Positions 21,542-29,003 of a DNA stretch of 29,003 nucleotides are shown piece after piece. The notes below the pieces were generated by a model. It was not told the origin of the DNA, made no database searches, and worked only from the letters and a program-made list of their open reading frames with translations. The DNA is from Alistipes sp. CAG:514 (GTDB lineage Bacteria > Bacteroidota > Bacteroidia > Bacteroidales > UBA932). The position numbers and the translations under genes are program-made. Where the stretch lies: positions 15,491 through 44,493 of the forward strand of contig HF986081.1 in assembly GCA_000431015.1 (NCBI GenBank), read 5' to 3'. How positions within the stretch are numbered: position 1 is the stretch's first letter; every line of letters begins with the position of its first letter.

Positions 21542-22657
21542 CTATGACTTGTCCATCATTTTGAATATCCTTCCGCGTACCTCCTCGATGGTGCCGGTAC
21601 CGTCGATCTCCTCGTACTTGCCGGCCTTCTTGTAGAACTCCACAAGCGGTTCGGTCTTCTCGTGGTAGGTCTTGATGCGGTTGTTGATCGTCTCTTCCTT
21701 GGCGTCGTCGGCGCGGCCCTCGATGGCGGCCCTGTGCTGGATGCGCTCCTTGATCATCGCGTCAGGAATCATGATCGACACTACGGAGGTGACAGCCTCG
21801 CCGTTCTTGGCAAGCATCCTGTCGAGAGCCTCAGCCTGAGCGATCGTACGCGGGAAGCCGTCAAGAAGAAAGCCGGAGACTCCGGTGACAGTCCTGAACT
21901 TGTTCTCGATCATGCCTTCCACAACCTCGTCCGGAACGAGTTCGCCGGCGTCGATGAGGGCTTTGGCCTTGAGGCCGAGTTCGGTGCCTTTGGAGATCTC
22001 ACCACGTAGAAGCTCTCCTGTGGAGATGTGGCAGAGATTGTACTTTTCAACCATAGCTGAGGCCTGGGTGCCTTTTCCCGCACCCGGAGGGCCGAATAGA
22101 ATAAAGTATTTCATATCTGTGTCCAATACGTAAATGTCTTTCAGGTTTCTGCCGACCTCGTTGTAGTCAAGACCGAATCCGACGATGAAATCGTCCGGGA
22201 TCTCCATGGCCACATAGTCCAGTCTCACATCCTTTGTGTAGGAGGCCGGCTTAAGGAGCATCGTGCAGATCCTTGTCTCGGCAGCTCCCTTCTTCTTGAG
22301 GATGTTCTGGAGTTCCACGATGGTGTTGCCGCTGTCGACAATGTCCTCCACGACGATGACGCGCTTCCCCTCGATGCTCCTGGTCAGTCCCATCACCTCG
22401 CGGACGTTGCCGGTGGTCTGCGTGCCGTTGTAGGAGGAAAGCTTGATGCAGATAAGCTCGCAGTTGAAATCCAGCCTCTTCATCAGCTCCGACGTGAACA
22501 TCAGGGATCCGTTGAGAACACAAAGCAGGACAGGAATGTCAGCGCTCCCGTCAAAGTCCCGGTTGATCTCCGAGGCCACCTTGTCAATCGCGGCCTCGAT
22601 CCGCTCGTTCGAAAGGAACGGCTTGAATGACTTGTCAAATAGTCTGACGTTGCTCAT
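21542..22657 (-). CDS. Fused hypoxanthine phosphoribosyltransferase and adenylate kinase
   Basis: A single 371-residue frame. Residues 1-180 form a hypoxanthine phosphoribosyltransferase, with the PRPP loop VIVVEDIVDSGNT (100-112) and the family pattern VLLCVLNGSLMFTSELM. Residues 182-371 form an adenylate kinase, with P-loop GPPGAGKGT (189-197), FLLDGFPRT and GRADD. The lid is short and has no zinc cysteines. The enzymes would turn hypoxanthine plus PRPP into IMP, and AMP plus ATP into two ADP. The junction (YVLDTD-MKYFILFG) has no linker, and an ATG at 22114-22112 lies exactly where a separate adk would start, so free kinase could also be made. In many Bacteroidota these are adjacent separate genes; I recall similar fusions in flavobacteria. 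Confidence 0.93.
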   Translation of the reverse strand: MSNVRLFDKSFKPFLSNERIEAAIDKVASEINRDFDGSADIPVLLCVLNGSLMFTSELMKRLDFNCELICIKLSSYNGTQTTGNVREVMGLTRSIEGKRVIVVEDIVDSGNTIVELQNILKKKGAAETRICTMLLKPASYTKDVRLDYVAMEIPDDFIVGFGLDYNEVGRNLKDIYVLDTDMKYFILFGPPGAGKGTQASAMVEKYNLCHISTGELLRGEISKGTELGLKAKALIDAGELVPDEVVEGMIENKFRTVTGVSGFLLDGFPRTIAQAEALDRMLAKNGEAVTSVVSIMIPDAMIKERIQHRAAIEGRADDAKEETINNRIKTYHEKTEPLVEFYKKAGKYEEIDGTGTIEEVRGRIFKMMDKS

Positions 22658-22683
22658 TACGGTTCGTTATTTTAATGAATTAA

Positions 22684-22691
22684 CAAATTTA
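22684..22691 (-). promoter_or_regulatory. -7 box of the HPRT-Adk promoter
   Basis: TAAATTTG on the minus strand matches TAnnTTTG, about 27 nt upstream of the ATG. The -33 position is a T-rich tract (opposite 22705-22710) rather than a clean TTTG. Confidence 0.5.
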
Positions 22692-22768
22692 ACAATATTC
22701 CTTGATAAAAAACAGAAAAAAACAGATGTTACGTTTTTTTTCTTTTCGTTTTTTACGTTTTCTTGCCT

Positions 22769-22776
22769 TATCTTTC
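22769..22776 (+). promoter_or_regulatory. Possible -7 box of the helix-hairpin-helix gene
   Basis: TATCTTTC differs from TAnnTTTG at the last base and lies 29 bp before the ATG. The upstream 22700-22760 stretch is very A/T-tract rich and contains TTACGTTTT twice (22729 and 22753), which may raise promoter activity. Confidence 0.35.
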
Positions 22777-22805
22777 GAGCCAGGACCAGACAACCATCAA
22801 AACCA

Positions 22806-24620
22806 ATGAATATGCTGAAAAACTTCATGGCGGCGCTGTCCGCATTTGTCATCATCCACGTGGGCGCGGCGGCGCAGACGGACGACCGTATGGGAGCCAT
22901 CCTTTATCTGTGCGGTGCGGAATCGGAGGAGGAACTGGACGAACAGGAGGTCGAGAGATTCTCGGGATTTCTGTCCCGGCCTCTGGAAATCAACATCGCC
23001 TCCAGAAGCCGGCTGCTGTCAAGCGGACTGATGAGCCAGTACCAGGTCGCGAGTCTCTGTGACTATCGGTCCAGATCGGGCGACATCCTTTCGGTTGCCG
23101 AACTTGCCTTGGTGGACGGTTTCGGCTCCGGGTATGCCAATGCGCTCAAGGCTTTTATCTCGTTCAGATCCAATCGCTTGCCGGGACTGGCTGACGGGCT
23201 GGCCAGAAAGACTTGTCAGGAGGCGCTTGCCCGGTCCGCCGTGAAGGGCGGAGATTTCCTCTACGGGACAAAGTACAGGATTGAGCGCGCGGACAGGCTG
23301 GCACTCTCAATGGCGGCAAGGACAAAGTACACGGACAGGGATCTGTTTCCGCCTTCGGAATGGTCGATGAGCATTGCGTATTACGGAAGAAAAAAGGTCG
23401 GCAAGGTTCTCCTGGGCGATTTCAACGCCCGTTTCGGCCAGGGACTGGCGCTGTGGAGCGGGATGTCGGTGTCCGGCCTGTCGTCATCCTCTTCTTTCGC
23501 GAGGCGGCCTTCCGGCTTGTCGCCGTCGTGGTCATGGTCAGGAATCGGAAGCCATAGGGGAGTGGCGGCTGATTTTCTGTTCGGAAAGACGGTGGTCTCA
23601 TCGTTCCTGTCCTTCCCCGGTCTCCGCCGATGGTGCGAGGGAGGAAAGTCCCTGGAGATCTCCGCTATGGCCGGTGCGAACATCGCCCGTTTCACACGCA
23701 ACGGACAGTTCTCCGTCACCGGCTACTGCAAGACGGAGCCTAAAGGCTTCTTCTCAAAGCCGGAATCAGGCAGGTTGTCCGGAGATTTCCGCTATTCCTG
23801 GCGTGGGGTGGACTGTTTCGGTGAGGCTGCGTGGGACTTTGCCGGCAGGAGTCCAGGTCTCGTCATCGGGACGGTGTTTCCGTTGGGAAAGGACTGGAAG
23901 TTCTCCTCGGTTGTCCACAGTTACGCATCCGGTTTCCCGGCGGATTTCAGCGGCGGAGTCAGAAGCTGGACAAAGACCAAGGACGAGCGCGGCATCCTGC
24001 TTTGTCTTGAGAAAGGGCCGGTTTTCCTGACCGTGGATCTCGCGCGCAAGGACAGTGACAAGGACAAGAAGCAGTTGAAGGCTCTGTTCAAGATGCCGTT
24101 GCAGCTGACAAGTACCTCAGTCCTGTCGTTCAGGGTGAATGAGCGGTTCCGCCCCTACGAGGCTGTCCTTAAGTACCGTACGGGAGCCAGGTGCGACTTC
24201 GACTGGTCAAGTTCCGGACTGTCGGTCCGCTACGGGGCATCGGACAAGCCAGCCTGGAAGATCCGCGCAAGGGTGGAGGGAATCCTTTGCCGTTCTTTGT
24301 CAGGCCTGTCCTATCTTGAGGGAGGCCGTAAGGCCGACTGGTTCAGCGCCTACATGCGGGGAACCATATTCATTGTGGACAATTGGGATGACAGGATCTA
24401 TTCCTACGAGCGTGACGCTCCCGGCAGCTTCACCGTGCCGGCCTACTATGGAAGAGGTTGGAGCCTTTCCGCTGTGGCCGGGGGCAAGTTCCGGTTCGGG
24501 AATAGAAAGACAAAGATCCTGCGGACACATCTGCGGGCCTCTGCGGTGGGATATTCATTTATGAGAGTTCCGAAGCCTCTTTCTTGGGAACTGAAGATCC
24601 AGGCTTCGCTTTCCATCTGA
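22806..24620 (+). CDS. Exported helix-hairpin-helix protein of Bacteroidota type
   Basis: A 604-residue protein. The start at ATG 22806 (or 22812) gives a signal peptide ending near AAAQTDD; the long upstream extension of the frame overlaps the opposite gene and is not used. Residues about 58-110 carry helix-hairpin-helix repeats (PLEINIASRSRLLSSGL, then ILSVAELALVDGFGSGY) like those of ComEA. The remaining 490 residues are rich in alternating aromatic and polar stretches that look like beta strands, such as FRYSWRGVDCFGEAAWDFAG, and may form an outer-membrane barrel. Proteins of this architecture are widespread in the phylum and uncharacterised as far as I know. DNA binding at the envelope is a guess. 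It converges on the transglycosylase gene with only 3 nt between the stops. Confidence 0.75.
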   Translation: MNMLKNFMAALSAFVIIHVGAAAQTDDRMGAILYLCGAESEEELDEQEVERFSGFLSRPLEINIASRSRLLSSGLMSQYQVASLCDYRSRSGDILSVAELALVDGFGSGYANALKAFISFRSNRLPGLADGLARKTCQEALARSAVKGGDFLYGTKYRIERADRLALSMAARTKYTDRDLFPPSEWSMSIAYYGRKKVGKVLLGDFNARFGQGLALWSGMSVSGLSSSSSFARRPSGLSPSWSWSGIGSHRGVAADFLFGKTVVSSFLSFPGLRRWCEGGKSLEISAMAGANIARFTRNGQFSVTGYCKTEPKGFFSKPESGRLSGDFRYSWRGVDCFGEAAWDFAGRSPGLVIGTVFPLGKDWKFSSVVHSYASGFPADFSGGVRSWTKTKDERGILLCLEKGPVFLTVDLARKDSDKDKKQLKALFKMPLQLTSTSVLSFRVNERFRPYEAVLKYRTGARCDFDWSSSGLSVRYGASDKPAWKIRARVEGILCRSLSGLSYLEGGRKADWFSAYMRGTIFIVDNWDDRIYSYERDAPGSFTVPAYYGRGWSLSAVAGGKFRFGNRKTKILRTHLRASAVGYSFMRVPKPLSWELKIQASLSI

Positions 24621-24623
24621 CGG

Positions 24624-26246
24624 CTATCTTGGGATCCGGAGTTTCATCCCGGGCTTGATGTTCGCGTTTATCCCGTTGAGCTTCATTATCTTCTCAGGTG
24701 TGGTCCCGGGAAACTGCCTTGAGATGGAGTACAGGGAGTCTCCGGCCTTGACCGTGTAGGTCGTGTAGTCCGTTGGTGACGAGCTTCCGGGAGAGGAGGA
24801 TTTCCCGGAAGAGGAGGATGTCTTGGCCGGGGCTGGTCCGCCTTTGTAGATGCGGATCTTCTGCCCGATGCTTAGTGTCGTGGTTCTCAGATGGTTCCAC
24901 TTCTTAAGCTGGTTCACCGTCACATGGTATCTAGCTGCGATCTTGCCAAGGGTGTCGCCTTTCTTGACCTTGTACGTTATGACCCCGCCGGAGTATTCGG
25001 CGTCAGATCGCCTTTCACAGAGGAGGGTCTGTGGATTCAGATACTCGGCGGCCTTGTAGGTGTAGAGGGAATCCTCGTTGGCAAGGAAGTCGTTGGAGTA
25101 GTTGTACGGGATGCGCAGGATGTAGGTTTTGCCGCTTCCGGGGATCACGTCCTTGATGTACTGTGGGTTGAGGTTTCTCAGTTCTTCCATCGGAATCCCC
25201 ACAAGCTCGTTTATCTGTTTGAAATGCAGGTTCCTGCGGATCTCGAAGGTGTCGATCTGGGCAGGCATCCTCATGTCCGCCGGCACCAGTCCGTACTCCT
25301 TGCTGTACCGGATCGCGTACATGGCTCCGACGAAGGCCGGGACGTAGCCCCTTGTCTCCCTCGGAAGGTAGTCGTAGACAGACCAGAAGTCCCTTTTACC
25401 GCCGTTCCTTCGGATGGCCTTGATGATGTTGCCGGAACCGCAGTTGTAGGAGGAGATGGCAAGGCTCCAGTCTCCGAACACGTTGTAGGAGTCGGTAAGG
25501 TAACGTGCCGCCGCGTCGGCGGATTTGAAAGGGTCGAGCCTCTCATCGACGTAGGAGTCGATCTCAAGGCCGTAAAGCTTTGCAGTCCTGAACATGAACT
25601 GCCACATACCCTTCGCACCGGCCCTGGAGACCGCCACGGGATTCAGGGCGGACTCGATGATGGCCATGTACTTAAGCTCGTCCGGGAGGTTGTACTTGCT
25701 GAAGGTCTCTTCGAAAATCGGCATGTAGTACTGGCAGAGCCCGAGAATCGCGCTCATCTTGGTGGGCATCTTCTCCGAGTACAGCACCATGTAGTTGCGT
25801 ACTGTCTCGTTGTAGGGGAGAGTGATGAATGAGTTCATCTTTTCGAGTCTGGCCTTCAGCTCATTGTCGGGTACGTTGGAAGTGAATCGGACGGAATCCA
25901 TCGCATACCCCGTTCCTTCCTCGTTTTGCCTCGCCTGCCTGTGCAGGTACCAGATGCTCAGCAGACTGTCCGTCACCTCCTGGGTGTAGTCCTCCGGACT
26001 GAGTCCGGCGGCGGTCCTGACCGTGTTCTCCTCGTAGATCCCGATCATCTCATCGGCGATGCTGTCCTTATGCTGACTCGCTTCCTTAAGCTCAGTCAGA
26101 GCCTTTTTCAAGGAATCCACCCTTGCGCGGAGTTCCTGATTCTCTCGTTTAAGCTTGTTCTTGAATATCTGCGCCTCCGCGCTTCCCTGGAACAGGAAGG
26201 TCAGAAGAAGCGTGAGTGACAATGCTGCTTGACTGGCTTTACTCAT
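24624..26246 (-). CDS. mltD: Membrane-bound or periplasmic lytic transglycosylase with two LysM domains (MltD-like)
   Basis: A 540-residue peptidoglycan lytic transglycosylase, cutting between MurNAc and GlcNAc to leave anhydro-ends. A signal peptide (LTLLLTFLFQGSAEAQ) is followed by a coiled-coil-like stretch (residues 28-60). The SLT domain covers about 180-300, with the catalytic Glu in MAIIESALNP (Glu-198), then GAKGMWQFM and AISSYNCGSGNI. Two LysM cell-wall-binding repeats close the protein (about 424-469 and 495-540), joined by a Ser/Pro-rich linker. It is last in the parA-parB-DUF5683 series, with an 11-nt gap. No lipobox is seen, unlike E. coli MltD. Confidence 0.93.
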   Translation of the reverse strand: MSKASQAALSLTLLLTFLFQGSAEAQIFKNKLKRENQELRARVDSLKKALTELKEASQHKDSIADEMIGIYEENTVRTAAGLSPEDYTQEVTDSLLSIWYLHRQARQNEEGTGYAMDSVRFTSNVPDNELKARLEKMNSFITLPYNETVRNYMVLYSEKMPTKMSAILGLCQYYMPIFEETFSKYNLPDELKYMAIIESALNPVAVSRAGAKGMWQFMFRTAKLYGLEIDSYVDERLDPFKSADAAARYLTDSYNVFGDWSLAISSYNCGSGNIIKAIRRNGGKRDFWSVYDYLPRETRGYVPAFVGAMYAIRYSKEYGLVPADMRMPAQIDTFEIRRNLHFKQINELVGIPMEELRNLNPQYIKDVIPGSGKTYILRIPYNYSNDFLANEDSLYTYKAAEYLNPQTLLCERRSDAEYSGGVITYKVKKGDTLGKIAARYHVTVNQLKKWNHLRTTTLSIGQKIRIYKGGPAPAKTSSSSGKSSSPGSSSPTDYTTYTVKAGDSLYSISRQFPGTTPEKIMKLNGINANIKPGMKLRIPR

Positions 26247-26257
26247 TCTGTATCACT

Positions 26258-27289
26258 TTAAAATCTCAACCCGATCTTGATCCCTATCGCGTTGTCGCCG
26301 AACGCCCCCATGCCGAAACCGCCTCTCGGCGGAACGCTGTGGCCTGAAGGTGCGACGGCATATTCATTATAGGGAGAGAGATATTCATTGTTCGGGGATA
26401 TGATGGTCGGTGTCACCTTCATGGTCAGGTCGTCGCCGACCTCGAAGTCCTGCATGTAGGCGAACACGTTGGCGTCGATGATCTGAAGCATGTAGCTGCC
26501 GACAAGGGCGACGACGGAGTAGTCCCTGTAGCGCCTGTAGAGATTCCTGAAGTACAGCGCCCTTTCCGCCGGGATCCTGCCGTCATAGCCGCCTTCCGGA
26601 TTGGTCGCTTCGTTGTGTATGCGTTTGAACCTTTTGTAGTTCTTGCTGTTCAGCGCGTAGTAATGGTAGGATCCGGCCAGCATTCCCCAGTAGATCGGTA
26701 TTTTCCAATATTCCCCGTTGTAGGCCTGCCCCAGACCGGGCAGCAGGATCGAGTAGATGGTGGCCTTTCCCGGTTGGTTCTTCACGTCGCGCCTGTAGTT
26801 GACCACGCCGTCCATCAGTGTCGCCCAATAGATCAGACCCGCGCTGGCGAACATGTAGGTGGCCATGTCTTTCGCGTTGTTGTCGACGGTCACCGTGGTG
26901 TTGGGATCGGCGGCGAAGGCGGTGTCGTAGGCCTTTTGTGAATTCTTGTACCTGTTGTTGTAGTGGATGCCCATGCCGATGGTGGCTCCGAGGCCGCCGT
27001 AGATTATGGGAAGCTTCCAGTACTGCCTGTTGTAGATCTGCTCCGCGCCGATGAACACGGTGGAGCCGGCGAACATCGAACCGATCCTCAGCGTGTCCTT
27101 GTGGCTTACCCCCCTGAAGAATTCCTTGAATGACCACATCTTGTCGACGGAGTCCCTTGCCGAGGTGGTGTCGCCAGGATTGTTGTAGGTCTGTCTGAAC
27201 GCCTCCTCACGGAACTGCGCGTCAGCTCTGTGAGAGAAGAATGAGAGGCACACCAGCGCCAGTATGATCCTGAGAGTCAGATTCTTCAT
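26258..27289 (-). CDS. DUF5683 family membrane protein
   Basis: A 343-residue protein from the ATG at 27289. An upstream TTG in the same frame would overlap parB and is rejected. A signal peptide (LRIILALVCLSFFSHRADAQ) precedes a region with several hydrophobic segments (around residues 70-110, 145-165 and 195-215). The repeated motif of YNRQYWKLPIIYGGLG and YNGEYWKIPIYWGMLAG, about 100 residues apart, is an internal duplication typical of DUF5683. The function is unknown. It lies 7 nt after parB and 11 nt before the transglycosylase gene; this order is, as I recall, common in Bacteroidales. Confidence 0.85.
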   Translation of the reverse strand: MKNLTLRIILALVCLSFFSHRADAQFREEAFRQTYNNPGDTTSARDSVDKMWSFKEFFRGVSHKDTLRIGSMFAGSTVFIGAEQIYNRQYWKLPIIYGGLGATIGMGIHYNNRYKNSQKAYDTAFAADPNTTVTVDNNAKDMATYMFASAGLIYWATLMDGVVNYRRDVKNQPGKATIYSILLPGLGQAYNGEYWKIPIYWGMLAGSYHYYALNSKNYKRFKRIHNEATNPEGGYDGRIPAERALYFRNLYRRYRDYSVVALVGSYMLQIIDANVFAYMQDFEVGDDLTMKVTPTIISPNNEYLSPYNEYAVAPSGHSVPPRGGFGMGAFGDNAIGIKIGLRF

Positions 27290-27296
27290 CGTGAAT

Positions 27297-28232
27297 TTAA
27301 ATGTTCGATTCCTCAAGGGCCTTGAGGAATCTGCTCACTTCCTCATCGGAGTTGAACTTGATGGTCATCGTCCCCTTTCCGGAAGCCGAGCGTTTCAGGC
27401 TGATGCTGTTATCAAAAAACTTGCCGATGTGCTCAAGAACTTTGTAGTACTCGTCAGGAAGATCAGCCTGTCTTGGAGCCGCCTTCTCCGTGTCACCTTT
27501 GGAGATCTTGCGTACCTTCTCCTCCAACTGGCGGACGGAAAGCCCGTCCTTGATCACCAGGTCGCAGAGAAGTTCTTGAATATGTGTGTCCTCCACTCCG
27601 AGAATGACTTTCGCGTGGCCGATGCTCAGAAGCCCTGTCTTAAGGTCGTGCTGAACCTTGGTCGGAAGTTTGAGAAGCCTGAGGTAGTTCGCCACCGAGG
27701 CGCGTTTCTTGCCGACCCTACGGGCCATCATCTCCTGCGTGAGATTGCATTCGTCCATGAGCCTCTGGTAACTCATCGCTACCTCGATAGGATCGAGGTC
27801 TTGCCTCTGGATGTTCTCCACGATGGCCATCTCCAGCATGCCCTGGTCGTCCGCGGTCCTGATGTAGGCCGGGATGATGTCCATGCCGGCGAGCCTGCAG
27901 GCCCTGAACCTCCGCTCACCGCTGATGATCTGGTATCGTCCGTTCCTGAGCTTGCGCACGGAGATAGGCTGAATCAGTCCGAATGTCCTGATTGACTCGG
28001 ACAGCTCCTCAAGAGCCTCGCCGTCGAAATCCATACGGGGCTGGTAAGGATTGGGCTCGATCAGATCCGCCGGGATCCTGAGCACGTCACCATAGTCCTG
28101 CTCGGGCTTGGAACCGGCTATCTCCTTGTTTATGTACCCGACCGGCTTCCTTTCCGGCCCGATTGTCTGGATGTCTCCCAAAAGGGCGCTGAGACCTTTG
28201 CCCAGCCTGCTTTCCTGCTTGTTGTTTGCCAT
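27297..28232 (-). CDS. parB: Chromosome partition protein ParB
   Basis: A 311-residue ParB/Spo0J CTPase that loads on parS sites and works with ParA in chromosome segregation. The N-terminus RLGKGLSALLGD is the usual ParA-contact segment. The CTP-binding part has NPYQPR (61-66), GERRFRACR (105-113) and ENIQRQDLDP (139-148). The helix-turn-helix (about 164-190, LTQEMMARRVGKKRASVANYL) reads parS, and the C-terminal 50 residues should dimerise. The ATG is 45 bp after the parA stop. No parS-like site was seen in the window. Confidence 0.96.
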   Translation of the reverse strand: MANNKQESRLGKGLSALLGDIQTIGPERKPVGYINKEIAGSKPEQDYGDVLRIPADLIEPNPYQPRMDFDGEALEELSESIRTFGLIQPISVRKLRNGRYQIISGERRFRACRLAGMDIIPAYIRTADDQGMLEMAIVENIQRQDLDPIEVAMSYQRLMDECNLTQEMMARRVGKKRASVANYLRLLKLPTKVQHDLKTGLLSIGHAKVILGVEDTHIQELLCDLVIKDGLSVRQLEEKVRKISKGDTEKAAPRQADLPDEYYKVLEHIGKFFDNSISLKRSASGKGTMTIKFNSDEEVSRFLKALEESNI

Positions 28233-28277
28233 CGTTCTTGTCGCTTGCGGCCAGTCTGCCGCCTGTTGTGAAACTCT

Positions 28278-29003
28278 CTATCTCTCGTTCTTCTCCAGCA
28301 CTTCCTTAGCAAGGTTCATGTAGTTGGTGGTGCCATTGCTGACAACATCGTAGAGGATGATAGGCTTGCCGTGAGAAGGGGCCTCGCTAAGGCGTATGCT
28401 CCTTTGGATCACTGTGTTGAAGACCATTTCCTGGAAATGCTCCTTCAGCTCGTTGACAACCTGCGCGTGAACCTTAGTCCTGCCGTCGAACATCGTCACG
28501 ACGAAGCCTTCGATCGTCAGCGAAGGATTCACCCCGCTCTGCACCAGGCGTATGGTCTGGAGCAGCTTGCCGAGTCCCTCAAGGGCGAAGAACTCCGGCT
28601 GGACAGGAATCATCACGGAATCGGAGGCGGAAAGCGCGTTGATCGTGATCAGCCCAAGGGAAGGGGAGCAGTCGATGATGATGTAGTCGTAGTTGTCCCG
28701 GATAGGGGCGAGCCTCTTCTTCAGGATGAGCTCCCTGTCCTCCGCGTCGATCATCTCGATCTCCGCACCGACAAGGTTGATGTGCGACGGAATCATCTGG
28801 AGGTCTGGTATCTCCGTCTGAATCAGCGCGTCCTGAATGTCTATCGTGCCGATCATGACCTCGTAGATTGTCCTCTTCTCGTCATTGTCCGGAGAGAAAT
28901 TCAGACCGGATGTCGTGTTGGCCTGTGGGTCGGCGTCGATGATGAGGACCTTCTTTTCCAGCACCGCCAGCGACGCGGCAAGGTTTATGGCGGGGGGGGG
29001 GGG
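28278..29003 (-). CDS. parA: Chromosome partition ATPase ParA, N-terminus cut off
   Basis: About 238 residues of a ParA/Soj ATPase; the frame is open to the window edge. Visible motifs are LIIDADPQANTTSG (motif A'), DYIIIDCSPSLGLIT (Walker B), and the family segments VQPEFFALEGLGKL and TKVHAQVV. The Walker A loop (KGGVGKTTT) should lie just before the visible AINLAAS, but the sequence there is a C11 run (G11 on the plus strand), so the loop is lost to the edge. With ParB it drives origin segregation. Confidence 0.93.
   Translation of the reverse strand, partial: PPPPAINLAASLAVLEKKVLIIDADPQANTTSGLNFSPDNDEKRTIYEVMIGTIDIQDALIQTEIPDLQMIPSHINLVGAEIEMIDAEDRELILKKRLAPIRDNYDYIIIDCSPSLGLITINALSASDSVMIPVQPEFFALEGLGKLLQTIRLVQSGVNPSLTIEGFVVTMFDGRTKVHAQVVNELKEHFQEMVFNTVIQRSIRLSEAPSHGKPIILYDVVSNGTTNYMNLAKEVLEKNER
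28993..29003. other. Run of 11 G at the window end, probable artefact
   Basis: The last 11 bases are all G, exactly where the conserved ParA Walker A codons (Lys-Thr-Thr-Thr) should be. Translated, it would give Pro-Pro-Pro before AINLAAS, which no ParA would have. This fits a read-end or assembly artefact such as the poly-G of two-colour sequencing chemistry. Confidence 0.75.

Noticed and set aside
22443..22805. Upstream extension of the helix-hairpin-helix gene
   Set aside because: It overlaps the HPRT-Adk gene and its promoter on the other strand. The signal peptide starts at the ATG at 22806 or 22812.
27290..27316. Earlier TTG start for the DUF5683 gene
   Set aside because: It would overlap parB and place nine residues before a normal signal peptide; the ATG at 27289 is better.
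27290..29003. parS site near parAB
   Set aside because: No sequence close to the usual TGTTNCACGTGAAACA palindrome was seen here or elsewhere in the window.
1..29003. tRNA, rRNA, CRISPR arrays, insertion sequences with transposases, prophage genes
   Set aside because: I looked through the gaps and protein list and found none; the only mobile-looking items are the three short repeat elements.

Overview
The window looks like one end of a chromosomal contig from a Bacteroidales (Bacteroidota) genome with fairly high GC. The evidence is the set of promoters with a TAnnTTTG -7 box and an upstream TTG or TTTG, AT-rich leaders without Shine-Dalgarno sequences, a queuine transferase lacking the zinc cysteines, a DUF5683 gene, a BlaI/BlaR1-type pair, and an exonuclease-RecQ-UvrD fusion. 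A run of 11 G closes the window where conserved parA sequence should continue, so the right edge is probably an assembly or read artefact. The genus cannot be fixed from sequence alone.

Layout, left to right. (1) 1-2740: a cut-off minus-strand gene, ssb (minus), a repeat-rich intergenic stretch, a small zinc-ribbon gene (plus) and a nucleoside permease (minus) whose stop codon shares a CTAG with the zinc-ribbon stop. (2) 2785-8326, plus strand: tgt and an LptF/LptG permease, then repeat element copy 1, then uracil permease, dUTPase and murF. (3) 8277-9940, minus strand: obg and a PAP2 phosphatase whose end overlaps murF by 50 nt. (4) 10375-12332, minus strand: blaI and blaR1, sharing a control region with (5) a 1593-residue exonuclease-like/RecQ/UvrD fusion at 12502-17283. 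(6) 17281-18510: an LRR lipoprotein gene between two same-direction copies of the repeat element. (7) 18681-22657, minus strand: a Dabb-domain gene, and an HPRT-adenylate kinase fusion followed by a GH3 glycosidase. (8) 22806-24620, plus strand: an exported helix-hairpin-helix protein. (9) 24624-29003, minus strand: parA (cut), parB, a DUF5683 protein and a LysM lytic transglycosylase.

Functional themes. Nucleotide salvage recurs (nucleoside permease, uracil permease, dUTPase, HPRT-Adk). So do envelope construction and turnover (LptF/G, MurF, PAP2, lytic transglycosylase) and DNA maintenance (SSB, RecQ-UvrD fusion, ParAB). Most genes are ordinary core genes.

The least ordinary signals are three. 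One is a family of about 155-165 bp elements (two good copies, one degenerate) with terminal inverted repeats whose arms change together between copies, and which bracket the LRR gene. The second is a strong excess of the word ATGAATAT/ATATTCAT across the whole window, in all codon frames and between genes. The third is the exonuclease-RecQ-UvrD fusion transcribed away from blaI across an inverted repeat that could control both.
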